This document shows positions 1-15,421 of a DNA stretch of 64,000 nt, one piece after another. The notes under the pieces are model-generated. The model ran no database searches and was not told the origin of the DNA. It was given only the letters and a program-made list of their open reading frames with translations. The number at the start of each line of letters is the position of its first letter. Within the stretch, counting starts at the first letter, position 1. The position numbers and the translations under genes were made by a program. Origin of the DNA: Henckelia pumila (taxonomy: Eukaryota > Streptophyta > Magnoliopsida > Lamiales > Gesneriaceae); contig NW_027331831.1 of NCBI RefSeq assembly GCF_033568475.1, positions 6,696,001 to 6,760,000 of the forward strand. Reading direction: 5' to 3'.

Positions 1-134
1 TCTCTTTTTTTTAGTTGATCTCCTATGATACGTACTGTTTCATGATCTATGTCCACGAGATAGATTGACTCGATTTATAATTACAATGAGAAGTATAACT
101 TCTTTTTTTTAAATAACCATGACATATAACATTA

Positions 135-447
135 AGGGAAAATTGCTTTTTTGGTCCTATATATTTGTCACTTTGCGATCGCAGTCCTTTATATTTTCAG
201 ATTTCAGTTTTAGTCTGTTATCTTTATTTTTTTTAGAAATTTTAGTCTTTTTCCGACGTGGCGCTGACGTGACACCAATTCAGTGATGATGTGGAGCTGA
301 CGTGTATAGTGCCACGTAAGCATTTTCGAATAAAAAGGACCAAAATTGCCAAAAATCAGAAATGCGAGACTAAAACTGAAATATGAAAACATAGAGGACC
401 AAAATCGTAAAGTGACAAACATACAGGACCAAATTTGCAGTTTTCCC
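135..447. mobile_element. Foldback MITE, copy 1
   Basis: The left arm begins AGGGAAAATTGC and the right arm ends with its near reverse complement. Inverted similarity runs well over 80 bp into the element (TTTGTCACTTT... against ...AAAGTGACAAA; CAGTTTTAGT against ACTAAAACTG). The flanks carry an 8-bp duplication, TAACATTA at 127-134 and 448-455. The centre is GC-richer, with ACGTGGC-type motifs. It has no coding capacity. The same element, with its centre inverted, lies at 18411-18726. The 8-bp duplication fits a hAT-like or MULE-like mobiliser; the superfamily is not certain. Confidence 0.75.
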
Positions 448-455
448 TAACATTA

Positions 456-941
456 AACCAAATCCGGCAAAATTGGAGAGGAACTTAAAGTAGGAGAGGG
501 TGTAGCCCTTCATAACAGACCAGACATAGAAACAGCTTTCCTAGCCAAAGCATGAGCAGCTTGGTTCGCTGATCTAAACAAAAAAATAAAATGACAAGCA
601 TCAAATTATTAACATAAAAGTAATTTTTTTATAAGTTAGGTCGAATAGGAAATTCGTCTCATAAACTGACCTGTACTCATGAGATCGCTAATTTTATATA
701 TAAAAAAAAAACTTTGTATTTTTTAAATTTTAAAAATAATCTAAAACTAAATTTTAAAAAAATTACCAAAATTAGTTTATCTTATTTCCTTTAACTTTAT
801 GAAAAAGATTAATACATAATGACTGTCAAGTGTCAATGCAATGATGATGGATTTTATTTTAAAACAAGAAGACTATATTTAAAAAAAAAAACCCACTAAT
901 AATAATAATAATAATTTTTACTACATTATTAAGTTTCAAAT
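456..941. other. AT-rich spacer without a gene
   Basis: Contains homopolymer A/T runs and a short AAT microsatellite near 897-916. No exon-like frame or recognisable element was seen. Confidence 0.6.
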
Positions 942-2572
942 TGTTGGGTCTGAAAATACAAACAATCTTAATTTTGATGATAACAAAATTTGTTATTGTG
1001 TTTCTAAAATATTTATTCAAGTGTGTAGCTGGTAGATCAAAAGTTGGAAGTTTTAAGAAGATGAAATTGAAATTTAGTCAAATTGAAATTCTGTCATTTG
1101 ATTGTTTCAAACATATCTCATATCACAGTAATCCAAATGATCCAAATGATCAGACGCCAAAATGATTGAAAATCCAATTCAAATATCTACAAGTCATATT
1201 TTAGACCAGTTCAGTTAGTTCGGATGTTATCTAGGTGATATGATGGTCGCAATATCAAGCTGGATGCAATTGATATAACAACTATATCAAAAACAACAGC
1301 TCTGATATTTTTGTTATATCTATCATCTCAATTATCAAAATGAAACGAATCAGTATGCTTTACAAATCTAGGACAATGATCTACAAATCATTTTCACAAA
1401 TCGAAGTCTGAATCAAAGCTTAAGAAGCTGATAAATCACGATGAAGTTTCTGTATAGTATGAAGAAAGAGTTCGAGTCTGTATATAGTTTGGTATTTCAA
1501 GAATGTCTATCTTTTACGAACTTGAAATCGAGTGATTCAAGACAAAGGGATACAACTTTTGTATTCATCACTTTACCCAAAAATCAATGAATCAAGATCT
1601 ATAATCGACCGAACATATCAGATCAATTTGAACCAGACCATCTCGAATTGGACCAGCTCAACTATGGCACAGATCAGTTCGACTATACTAGATCGAAATT
1701 TGACCAAAACAGATATGTCAAACTATTCTGATGAAGAGTAAAATCAGATCAAATTCGTAAAATTTCCAACAACGCAAATATGTTTGTTTCAACATCATAA
1801 AATGTCTAGAAGTTATAATAAGAATAAGAAAGTGAGATGTGAGTAACATGAAGATAGATGAGCTTTCAAAGTTAAATCTTTCACACCGAATCAAGTTTGC
1901 AGGCACTCTTACATAATCAAGTATTGAATAATACATCATTTGAACAAAGCTCACTCACACGAAAGAGAAATGTGTTACATAAAATAGTTTAGTGAGAGTT
2001 TTTGAACAAAGACGTTAAAGAATTTGTAGTTGGTTGTTAACTTGATGTCAAGAACATTGAGAGTGTGCTAGCTAGGAGTTCTAATCGATAGAGTGACATC
2101 AGTTGGATCGGGATTGTACAACGGGTTTGTATAATTCAAACTCTTATAGTTGAATCCTCTCGAAAACGGAAGAAATGGAGATGTAGAAAGATTTGACCTT
2201 TGAACTTCCATAAAAAATTTGTGTCTCTTTATTTCATTGCATTTACTTAATACTACTGTTTTAAGATGCATTGTCGAAGCATTTTATGTGTTTGATAAAT
2301 TATCAAAATGTTGCAGACAAAGTGTTTGATAAAATTTTTCAACCAAATTGTTTGTATCATTTCAACTTGCATTCTTTTCGAATAATTTATAAAATATTTA
2401 ATTGGTTTTTAGAGAGATTATTTTGAGTGTCTTCTGCGCGGTTTGAAAACCGAACTCGAATAATCTCTCAGTGCTCGATTTATTTTTGAATATCAAGAAC
2501 GAGCTATTGTAGCTCAAAAATATTTTAAAGTGTATATTCAATCCTCCTCTACACACGTTTTCGATCCCAACA
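942..2572 (+). mobile_element. Solo LTR, SIRE/Maximus-like copia
   Basis: Starts TGTTGGGTCTGAAAATAC and ends GATCCCAACA, so it has TG...CA termini. The early TTGATGATAACAAAA segment and the late tract of the form TCAATCCTCCTCTACAC are what I associate with SIRE/Maximus-lineage copia LTRs. Flanks are CAAAT (937-941) and CAAAC (2573-2577), a 5-bp target duplication with one mismatch. No internal domain follows, so this is best read as a solo LTR left by LTR-LTR recombination. Short open frames inside look like chance. Confidence 0.65.
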
Positions 2573-3689
2573 CAAACATTTAATAACTAATTTTAGTGTC
2601 ATTGTTTATTTTTTTGATAAACCAAAAATATCATTTTTCTCAAATTGCAAAATATTTTATTTTTATTTAATAAAAATATCATAATTAATTTTAGTAGTTT
2701 ACATCTTATCTACATCTCCATATTCTAACAAAATAATTAATTATATATATTTATCTATATTTAATTTTTTAAGTAAAATTATCATATAACCTATAACGTA
2801 AAAAATTAATTTTAAACCTTTTAGTTTTAGTATAACCTCTCGAAGTCAAACACAAATTATTTAACATAAAATTTATATGTATGCACATCTCGCGTACGAA
2901 GATGCTTATAATCGATTACTATATTATAGAGAGACCCTTAGAATATATAATTGCTTTGATGTGTTCACTTAAAAATTACATTTTTCACCCTCATTTTTTC
3001 TTATTTATAATTTATCCAAAAATACGTTAACCATCTACAAAAGTTACAATGCGCTTCTCACATATTTAAATATTTTTTTATATAAGAGAATCTTTATATT
3101 TAAATATAGTAAATATACATATATTATATCACACACGTAAAACGTATTGCATGAACACTAGTGATAATAATGGCGGCCAACAATTCAAATGTTGTCTCGT
3201 CGGCAGATGCATAAATATGGTTTTGTTGCCAGCATGTCTCCCTAATTATTACATAAACAATTATTATCATCAATAAAATGCATACAAAATATACAATCAT
3301 AGGTAGTTTATGAGTCAATACACTATTTATATGTCATGGTTGTAAGATGCTGTCGTGTAAATACTTGTTTTCAAATTCCCTAAAAACCGAATGTCAACCA
3401 CTAAAATTTGTTCCCATACACGCAATTTTTAATTAATTTTCCCAGTTGGGGTTTCATTCATGTTCTCTTCAATAATATAATATGTAGATAAAATTAATAT
3501 AATTTAACATGTGACATTTATATTAATAAATTCATATAATACACCGCAACTGTAAAAGTTTATTATATGTGAGTTCTTTTAAAACTTCATACATTTAAAT
3601 CAATAGGCATGTATGTAGTGATAAATGTATCTTTAACCTCCTAAGACGCATCTTTGAAAAGATGAGTCGTTATATCCTAAGGTTATATT
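2573..3689. other. AT-rich intergenic DNA
   Basis: Low-complexity AT-rich sequence. No gene, RNA gene or clear repeat boundary was recognised. Confidence 0.6.
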
Positions 3690-4085
3690 TTAAGGCTTCG
3701 TTTGGTAGCTTGTATTAGTAATTTATGTATAATTCATATTATCCAATTTCACGTTTTTTTCGTCGTATTATTTATCCATCTATTAATTATTTATTTTACA
3801 TCAGTCAAATCATTAATTATTTATCTTACATCAATCAATCATTGAATTTAAATTACTATATTACCCCTTATAAATAATATTATTCATATTTTATTTATTT
3901 TTAAAAGAACAAAATAATAAATTATCATTTTAATATAAAATTTAATCAATCAAATCAAATAAACTACAATCCATCAATCACATCAAATACTATTTTCACT
4001 ATCATTTCTTATTTATTTTTTATTGTATTATATAATTTATCCATATATTATTTATCTCATCATAATTACCAAACGATACTTATTG
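3690..4085. mobile_element. Tourist/PIF-like MITE (probable)
   Basis: The left end AAGGCTTCGTTTGGTAG and the right end TACCAAACGATACTTA are imperfect inverted repeats of about 15 bp, enclosing roughly 390 bp of AT-rich non-coding DNA. TTA/TTA trinucleotides sit at the edges, as expected for PIF/Harbinger targets, but the boundary is not sharp. Confidence 0.5.
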
Positions 4086-5084
4086 TCTTAAGAATGTATG
4101 CAATATTATCTCAAAAAAAAATGTATGCGATATTAGATATTTATTAATACATTCGAGATTCGCTTCTTTTTTTTTTTCTCGTTGATATCCATCTATAGAT
4201 TAGATACACCTTCGGATAAGGTAGAACGAAATTCTGACATCTCCGAGTAATTCCCCAAAAAGACCACCAAGTTTTCCACGATAAATTGAAATAAACTGCT
4301 ACGGTGCTACTACATTAAAAGAATGAAAATGAATAAATGATAATGGTCATGTTTGAATATATTTTTATTTTTTATTTTTTATTTGTTGGACTTATTATTT
4401 CCAAATAGAAATGGCCTGCCGAAAACATATACGAATAAATAACTAATCGGATATCTCCTCAAGATTCGGGGCGTGGAACCTGCCATCATTTAAACGTGGA
4501 CTTTTATTTGTTTATTCAATATTCGATTTGGCAATAAATGAGAAATTAAGGTTTTGTAAGCATAATTTAAGGTTTTTTTTAAAAAAAAAATCACTACAAT
4601 AGATTAATTAGAACAATGAATTTAGTCGAAGTTATACTTACGTGCATTGTCCCAAATATAAAAATAAAAAAAAAATTCTGATATAATTATATATTATTGT
4701 GCAGGTTGTTTCGAATTTTTTATTGACAGGACACGCAATCATGCACTTCAATACATCATGAGGACTTGGGCTATCAGGGCGTATAAGCTGATAAATAAGA
4801 GATTACACGCACCAACAATTTCATACTATTTAGGTTTATCGAACAACTAATTTAACAGCTCATAACATTTTTTTTTCCTCCCATTCAACTTTTGTATGGA
4901 TGAATGACTAGTTTTTCTCGTGGTTGGTTAGACTTATGATGAATGACAATAATTAATAAATTTAAAATTTTTCCTAAAAATAAAATAAAAATATTATGAT
5001 ATGATATGATTATATATTGTTGTGCGTGTATGCATACTAAGCAGGCCTCGTATATATTTGTATATATATAATTAGTTAGATCTT
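4086..5084. other. AT-rich intergenic DNA
   Basis: No gene or structured repeat recognised; poly-A/T tracts only. Confidence 0.55.
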
Positions 5085-5262
5085 ATATTAGAATGTGTCA
5101 CGGATATTTATCAATTATATGAGTCGAGTCAATTTATGTATGTAATGAGTTAGTATATTTGACGCAAAAAATAGTATTTTTTCGTATATCGGGTTGCAAA
5201 TAAAATATGTCTCACAAAATTAATCTATGAGATAAACTCACAAAAATTTGTGTGTATATAAT
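5085..5262. mobile_element. MITE of the TGTGAGAC/GTCTCACA family, degraded
   Basis: Carries the family landmarks in order: a CACGGATATTTATC-like left part, a TGAGT-containing middle, and ATGTCTCACAAAATTAATCTATGAGA near the right end. Related copies lie near 9727-9870, 19070-19190, 20365-20515 and 59850-60030. Confidence 0.45.
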
Positions 5263-6165
5263 TAATATCTCAATATCGTATAAATGAATCCATTAACATC
5301 TATTTGAAATATTTAGAAACGATATTTTTATGTCAGTAAAAAAATGAAAATAAAAAAAAAAACTTTTGTTTTTCTGAGTGTACGTGTCACTTATTTGATA
5401 AACTAAAGTTGATTGGCAATTTTGAATGATTAAAATGGTGAAAATCTACGAACAGATATCAACATAAAATTATAATAAATTAAAGTTTAATTTTTTTTTA
5501 TAAACAAATTAAAGTTTAATTAAATAATAATAAGAACACAAAAATGTAGTGCTCGAAATTTAATAGTATTTAATTATTCGTAAAAATCCAAACTGCACCA
5601 TTGAATAATCATTAGCTGTTTCAATTATTGACCTAATAATTAAAAATTGAAGTCAACCATCACGAAATGGTTGTGTTCATTGAATTCGTGCCGCTAATTC
5701 ATTGAATTCGTGTATTGTTACTTCCAAAAAAAATAAAAAATTTAACTCATTTCATCCGATATATTTATGTCTTTTTACACAAATTTGGAAAGTTACTTGA
5801 AACTTAAATTTTAATAAGAAATTTCAAAATTTCCTCACTTGATGAGTGTTTGATAAGATTGAAAAAAATAAAGTTCGAAGTATTTAATTAATGTGATATG
5901 TTTTTTTAAAATGATGAAACAATACTAAATGTTGAAGTGGACTATATACACTATATACCTTAGATATATAAAAATAAAATATGATATTTATATCTGGGAC
6001 TGGTTGTAAAGGAATCCTAGCTACAGTAAGAGAGGATACACATCAGACATAAAATACAATACATCGAGAATATTCATAAGTGATAGAACTTTAATCCATC
6101 TTTAATTTATACTAGTTATCAATGCACACACAATATGAAAAAAACAGCGTAAAAAAAATGAAAAA
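5263..6165. other. AT-rich intergenic DNA
   Basis: No gene seen. A short direct duplication of ATTGAATTCGTG occurs near 5680-5712. Confidence 0.5.
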
Positions 6166-7010
6166 TGTTAGAAATGATAAAAGATATATTGAGAGTGATA
6201 TCCGGAGGAGGAAGTTACCTCAGTTCCTCGATGACCCTAACATAAAAGCTCTTCCTTAATCAACTAGTACCAGCTCAGGAGCTCGGGAGCCTCGAGAGCT
6301 CGGCCAAGCTCCCCCACCATAATTACCAGCTCGGGAGCTCGGGAGCTCAGCCAAGTTCTCCCACCATAATTACCAGCTCGGGAGCTCAGCCAAGTTCCCC
6401 CACCATAATTACCAGCTCGGGTCGGGAGCTCGAGGAGTTCAGCTCGGCCCCGATGACAATAGGGAGTTAGCTTAATAGAGGGGTTGGATAACCTTGGTAA
6501 GCTGGCTAAGATGTTAGGATCAATGGTCTAGGGTGAGTGCAGAGGTTCAGCAATAACTCACTCACCGCTTTCTATATGACCCTAAGGAGAGCATCAATGT
6601 AGTCTTAGTGACGACAGTTCAGCTCAGATTAAGCGTATCATTATTTCATTCGTTAGATAAGATTCGGGAGAAATCACAGCCTAAATATTCGGGATCGTGA
6701 TCCCGAGATTCTCGGGTTCTTGATAAGGAAGGTAAGCGCTAAATCCGGAGCCATCTCCTATAAATATCAGGTTCATTTTCATCATTCGCATCCTAATTTT
6801 TCACTCGTGCACACACCACTCTCTATATTTTTGTTATCCTAGCATCTGACTTGAGCGTCGGAGGGGATAAGCCGGAACACCTTTCGGCCCCCCTAAACAC
6901 TCTTGTTAGTGGTTTCAGGTCAGCAGCAGTTCATCTTTTATTTGGAGGAGCTTCTTCAGCCCATCCAAGGAGATCACTTTATTGAGGCATATCAGAGAGG
7001 AAATAAGTTG
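6166..7010 (+). mobile_element. Ty3/gypsy-like LTR remnant (approximate ends)
   Basis: An island of GC-rich sequence with an LTR-like order: tandem repeats (6269-6455), a TATA box at about 6760 (CTATAAATATC), then the R/U5-type stretch CTGACTTGAGCGTCGGAGGG followed by GCCGGAACACCTTTCGGCCCC. I know that stretch from LTRs of plant Tat/Athila gypsy elements. No primer-binding site or coding domain follows, so it is a solo or truncated LTR. Ends were not fixed by a target duplication. Confidence 0.55.
6269..6455. repeat. GC-rich minisatellite inside the LTR
   Basis: Four imperfect units built on ACCAGCTCGGGAGCTC...CCCCCACCATAATT, with unit lengths of about 37 to 56 bp that vary by the number of GGGAGCTC modules. 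GAGCTC is itself palindromic. It sits upstream of the TATA box in the U3-like part of the block. Confidence 0.75.
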
Positions 7011-7205
7011 ATAAGTGATTATTTTAAATTTTAATTGGAGATGATCTTGGATATTATCAAGTAATATAAATAGTGTAATTTTGATATCGACTATTTTTTC
7101 ATTTATAAAAAAAATGAATGAATATTTTTTAATAATGATCGATATGGATATGTAATTTGATTTTTTGTTTGCTATTTTGATGGATCAAATCGGTTAGTGT
7201 AGGTG

Positions 7206-7469
7206 TCTCACGCTTTATATATAGTATGATAATATAGATATCTTACCATTTAATAAAGTCTCAACCTCATATAATTTGGTAATTTATGTGTGTAGACTAA
7301 AATATCCATCAATTTTATTGAGGGATAAAAATAATTGATTAATTGAATGACAATATTGTAATATACATGACTCATTCTAAATCCAACTTTTCATCCCAAA
7401 TGTTCTCCCACTACCCATTATTTTCTGCTCATTATATTTCACACACAACGTGTGTACGTCGGTAGCTAG
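7206..7469 (+). mobile_element. Short Helitron-like element (probable)
   Basis: The 3' end has the Helitron pattern: a hairpin stem CACAC/GTGTG (about 7443-7455), a short spacer, then CTAG at 7466-7469 followed by T. A possible 5' end is TCTCACGCTTTATATATAG at 7206. The base before that TC is G rather than the usual A, so the 5' boundary is weak. Confidence 0.4.
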
Positions 7470-7774
7470 TATGATTAAATTATAAATAATTTTTTTATTT
7501 AATTTTTTAATTCAAACACATTTATCTTTGCATTATAGTTATTGCAACAAGGAACGAAGTTGATGTAAGGGTGTGTGAGAAGGAATTATACTTTTGTTTC
7601 TGGCTTTTCGTTTTTTCGTCATCGTTATTTGCGAAGTATACATATTCGTTATCCATTTATAATATTAATAAAAAACTAAGATAAATATACACCATTCAAA
7701 GAGTTATATGTGCCTCCACATGCTAGCATGTTGAGTCGAATTGCCAACCAGCAAGAAAATCATAAATTTTTTTA

Positions 7775-8560
7775 TGTTAATAATATCCTAGTAGGATACC
7801 TCGGGTGGTTATAGCCCCGGGTGATACCCTACAACTCGGGTGGTCGGGACAGCGGAGCAGGTCCTAGCCCGACTATCTTTAAGAAGTGTGGTGATATCCT
7901 AGTAGGATACCCCGGGTGGCTATACCCCGGGTGATACCCTACAACCCGGGTGGTCGGGACAGCGGAGCAGGTCCTAGCCCGACTATCTTTAGGGAGTGTG
8001 GTGATATCCTAGTAGGATACCCCGGGTGGCTATACCCCCGGGTAATACCCTACAATCCGGGTGGTCGGGACAGCGGAGCAGGTCCTAGCCCGACTATCTT
8101 TAGGAAGTGTGGTGATATCCTAGTAGGATACCCGGGTGGCTATACCCCCGGGTGATACCCTACAACCCGGGTAGTCGGGACAGCGGAGCAGGTCCTAGCC
8201 CGACTATCTTTAGGGAGTGTGGTGATATCCTAGTAGGATACCCCGGGTGGCTATACCCCCGGGTGATACCCTACAACTCGGGTGGTCGGGACAGCGGAGC
8301 AGGTCCTAGGCTTTTTTCTTAAACTACGGGATGTCTAAATCACACGTGATGGTCGTCCCATCACCTTAGAAGCCGTCAGTTAGCCCATACCCAGTAATCA
8401 TTGAAGGCCCAAGCGGGCCATTATAAAAGCTAAGGGAGAATTTCGTAAAGGGCAAGTTGGATGATTCAATACAGACTCACTCTCTCAAATATCTTCATCT
8501 ATCTTTTCCGCCCGGGAATTTACTCGTTCCCGGTTAGTCATTTTATGATAATCGCATCAA
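7775..8560 (+). mobile_element. LTR-like block with tandem repeats and TATA box
   Basis: A GC-rich island in AT-rich DNA. It starts near TGTTAATAATATCC, contains five 110-bp tandem units, then a TATA-like box (CATTATAAAAGC, about 8420) and a pyrimidine-rich leader-like stretch (ACTCACTCTCTCAAATATC). This resembles the U3-R-U5 order of an LTR. No coding domain or target duplication was found, so the assignment is tentative. Confidence 0.4.
7783..8311. repeat. 110-bp tandem repeat, five units
   Basis: Units start at 7783, 7894, 8004, 8115 and 8225, a period of 110-111 bp; the last is incomplete. Each unit holds the palindromic ATCCTAGTAGGAT, two CCCGGG-centred segments and GGGACAGCGGAGCAGGTCC. 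An open frame across 7916-8155 only reflects the absence of stops in the repeat. Confidence 0.9.
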
Positions 8561-10600
8561 TTAATGTCCCGCATGTTAAATTTATGAGATAAATCTCTCT
8601 ATTTGTTCGACCAATGAAAAAATATTTGTTTTTAAATGGTCTCAAAGAAAATACTCCTGAAAGAATTGTTATGGAGCCACGATCTTGCAACTTACACTAG
8701 ATGTATCAATTCGAAATTTCGATCACATATTGCACCAATGAATTTGATCGAAAACTCGACGACGACATTATATTGCCGCTAATATTCCAAAGAGAAAACT
8801 TTATACAACATTGAATTAACAATATTTTTATTAAAAATAAAAAAGGAAACCGACCCATGATGTAAATGAAAAATCAATTTTATATTGATTTTTTTTAAAA
8901 AAAGCGAAGGACAAAATTAAACCCAAAAGCCAGCTGATAGGACTTGGAGAATGTTGTAAGCAAGAAGTGGGTTTAGGGCTTTACTATTATTAGTTTAATA
9001 ATTATTCAATGATTGAAATACAAAAAATAATAAATTTTTTTTTAAAAAAAAAGTAAAATCTAATCCCCCGTTAACGAATGAATCCAATTCAACGTCGATG
9101 CGTACATGACGGGGCTTTTGTTGTTTCCTCCCATGGGGTCACTTACTTTCCAAAATAAATCGACACATTTTATTTTAAAAATAATAATAACTTATTTTAG
9201 TTTGTTTTTATCCATGTTTTTCGCCATATGGGATGTTCGAAGAAAGCTATAATACAATTTCAATTCATATATATTCATCAATCAATTAAAACATTTCCAA
9301 ATCATCTCTTCCCTTCCATCCATGCTTTTGAATATTTCATGTGTTGTTAGTGATCAAATCTTTATGTGATTTTTCTTAGGCCATAAGTCGATAGAGACCT
9401 TGAGAGTCGACACATTAGATAGTGAAAGAAAAAAAAATGAATTTATCGTATATTTAAAAAAAATAGCAATAGTATTTTTTTTTTCAAATTCAGAATATAA
9501 ACTAGATATATATTTTTTTGGGAACTTACAACATTAATTATATTTTAAAATTCACAAATACAATATCTAAAATTAAAAAAATATAATATAAAAATATATA
9601 TAGTTCACGCTCTCCTTTATTTCTTGAAATACTTGTTGATATGTATAGTGTTTGACGTTTTGAGAGTCACGGATATGCCAACATTTTTTTTTTGCCGCAT
9701 GCACCATTTGATTTGATTTTTAAAGAACGAGTATTTTGTGAGACGATTTTACGAATCTATATTCTGATTAATATATGTAATGAAAGCAATATTTTTAAAA
9801 TAAAAATTAATAAATTTTCATGTGTGGAATCAAATAAGAGATCTAACTTAAAACATTAACCAACAAGATCATCTCTTCCGAGTTTTTGCGTGTTTAAAAA
9901 ATAAGAAAGAATGTATATAGTGAAATATTAAATAAAAACATCATAAATATAATTTATCACCCCTCTTTTTCTCACAACATTATATATTCAAGTTTTCAAC
10001 ACAGAAATGTAGAATCCATAGCATGCTTCTTCGTGAATTTTACTTTCATATTTTCAATAACGTCGACTTGAAAGTCAAAGTGATTTCACCGTCGAGTTTA
10101 GTCATGTTACCATTTTTTTAACGCAAATATATTTCCGCGGCGCTTCGATTCAATTTTACAAAGAGTCCAGAGGCTTTGATGTTTTGAAGAATATATATCG
10201 CTCCCCGATTCACTGTTCATAAAACCCATATAAGAACTAATTTTTTTTCCTATTAAAATGCCATATTATATTTCATATCCAGAAAAAAAAAACATTAGAA
10301 TATTAAAAGCATAACCTATGATACCCCAGAATTTTCCTTTTTTTTTTTTTTTTTTTGGAATATGAATGCAAACATAACCAGAGTCTCTAATAATTCCAAT
10401 ATCTGTAGGTATAATGTGATTTTTGTATGCTTGTCGAAAAAATAAAAAAAAAAGTGTGAAATGATAATAATAAATAATTAATAAAATATATAAAAAAAAA
10501 AAACAATATTGAAATGAAGAAGGAAGTGGCAGACAGATGCAACTGATTGGATAACAGCGTCAACAACATATTGAAAGCTTTTTTCCCTCTTTAGTGAAAT
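8561..10600. other. AT-rich DNA upstream of CKX
   Basis: No exon-like frame. A degraded member of the TGTGAGAC MITE family lies near 9727-9870. A long T run is at 10338-10356. Distal CKX regulatory sequence may be present but no element is distinctive. Confidence 0.5.
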
Positions 10601-10650
10601 TCAATTCCAATTTCCACCATATATACCCATAACCAAATCCTCCTTCGCTT

Positions 10651-10658
10651 TTATAAAA
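10651..10658 (+). promoter_or_regulatory. Candidate TATA box of the CKX gene
   Basis: TTATAAAA lies about 210 bp before the CKX start codon and is followed by a CCCCACTAAATCCCCTCTCC leader-like, pyrimidine-rich stretch. A second AT-rich candidate is at about 10618. No transcript data support either. Confidence 0.35.
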
Positions 10659-10781
10659 AAAAACCCCACTAAATCCCCTCTCCTCATCGATCTCCCCACC
10701 ACATTTACTGTTTTCAACTCGTAGATTTCGCCATTAATACCCCAAGATTTCGTTTCTCTGTTTACTTGTTGATTGTTGATT

Positions 10782-13604
<2,823 letters not shown>

Positions 13605-13889
13605 TATTATATATATGTGCTAGATATATTGGCTTTTGTTTTTTTAGCAGTACTGCATGCCCCCTCTTGTATTTTTTTTCTTTTGCTTGTAATTCTTATA
13701 TATTTTCACTAAAAAGAAGAAGAAGCTCAAGGAATATGCATGTAAATGTAATGTTGAAGAAATTTTGATTTATTATTTCAAATAATGATCTTCATCGACG
13801 CTGGTTTTCGTTCTCGTCTAAAATGATCACTATAATTCATTCCCGTGCTTAAACGTAAAATATGATGCCTTATTTGAACCCAACGGGTT
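13605..13889. other. CKX 3' flank
   Basis: T-rich 3' untranslated/terminator region. Plausible polyadenylation context near 13740-13780 (AATGTAATG..., TTATTATTTC). No exact site can be fixed. Confidence 0.4.
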
Positions 13890-14400
13890 TTGATAATTGA
13901 ATTAGTGTAGAAATAGGTGGTCACAAGAAAACGAGCTTGTTAATGTTATGTCGTGCATCAACGTACCGTATATCAGTGTATAGGAGGTTAGAATGCAGCC
14001 GACTTGTGTCGACTCGAAAAATATTTAATTTGAACCATATAAAGTTGGACCTATGTACAATAGTTGAATTAGTGTAGAAATCGGTGGTCACAAAAAAACG
14101 AGTTTGTTAATTTTATGCCGATTGCCGTGTATCGACGTATTGTATATCAGTGCATGTGTGGTTAGAATGCATCTGACCTGTGTCAACCCGAAAAATATTT
14201 AATTTGGATCATAAAAAGTTGAACATACAATAATTGATTTAGTGTAGAAATCGGTGGTCACAAGAAAACGAGCTTGTTAATGTTATGTCATGTCATGTAT
14301 CGACGTATCGTATATCTCTGTGTGGATGATTAAAATACAACCGACCCGTCGACTCGAAAAATATTGAATTTGGATCATATAAAGTTGAACCTACAATCTG
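13890..14400. repeat. Tandem repeat of about 168 bp, three units
   Basis: The landmark GTGTAGAAAT(A/C)GGTGGTCACAA recurs with unit starts near 13901, 14068 and 14238, a spacing of 167-170 bp. Each unit also contains GTCGACTCGAAAAATATT(T/G)AATTTG and ATAAAGTTG. Units differ at many positions. It lies just 3' of CKX and has no coding capacity. Confidence 0.85.
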
Positions 14401-15227
14401 CCTCGAAAAATACTTCGAATTCGGGATGATAAGAAATTTTTTTAAATTAATTTTTATATATATAAAAAAGACTGAATATATTTTATATAGTGTACTTCTG
14501 AAAATTTTTTAAATTGTATATTAATATCATAAATTTCATCATTTCATATTTTTAAAAATTGTTTTTTAAATTAATATATTTTAATTTTTCTACAATTAGA
14601 CTTTGAAATTTAAATTATTTATGAGTAAGATTTTTTTATTACATGTCTAAATTATATCATGTATTTAAATTTTATTTAATTATTTTGTTAGAAATAAAAA
14701 AAATCAAGTTAGTCATATTCGAGTTCAGGTTGGTTGTTTTAGGTTGATTCAGGTAGATAAAATTTTCTATAATATATTTAGTGGCAGACCTACATGGTCC
14801 CGAAAGAATGCGACCACCTCATCTAAAATTTTAAAAATTTGTGCTATATATATAATACCTTTTTTATCCACAAATTTAATTGTGTAACCTTCCCCTCCAT
14901 AACAAAAGAGTCTCCTCCATTTTTCAGCTTTAAATAAATAATAATAAAGTCATATTTGGAGATCGCGATGAAATATTGAAAGAATGATCAATCTTTACTA
15001 TTATTGAGTTAAAAAGTTTATGAAGTGATAGACATGCAACTTCAAAAATTAAACAATAGTTTTAACAAGGTTGTTACACATATGTTGTTATGTATTATAT
15101 ATTTTTATCCATCAAATTCATTTTTTTTACTTATGATAAGAACAATTGATTCATTTTGCTAAGTTTTATCGTCCGATTTCTCTTAATTGATTTATTGCAT
15201 CTTGAGAACCAACTTATAACTTTATGT
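14401..15227. other. AT-rich intergenic DNA
   Basis: No gene seen. A segment at 14783-14830 (GTGGCAGACCTACATGG...) resembles terminal sequence of common plant transposons but has no partner that I could find. Confidence 0.5.
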
Positions 15228-15350
15228 TTTACATATGGAGTTGTAATAATTTATCCGAGGCTGCAAAAACTAGCAAGCTTGCTTTTTTTTTTTTTACATA
15301 TGATGTAGTAATCAATTATCCGAGACTTCAAAAACTAGCAAGATTGCTAA
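15228..15350. repeat. 66-bp tandem duplication
   Basis: Two units at 15228 and 15294 share TTACATATG, TTATCCGAG and CAAAAACTAGCAAG. The first ends in a T run. Confidence 0.75.
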
Positions 15351-15386
15351 AAATATAATTTAATCGAATAAATATCGATTATTTCA

Positions 15387-15417
<31 letters not shown>

Positions 15418-15421
<4 letters not shown>

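Noticed and set aside
7916-8155. Open frame with repeated proline/glycine-rich peptide
   Set aside because: It only follows the 110-bp tandem repeat, whose unit lacks stops in this frame; no start context or family.
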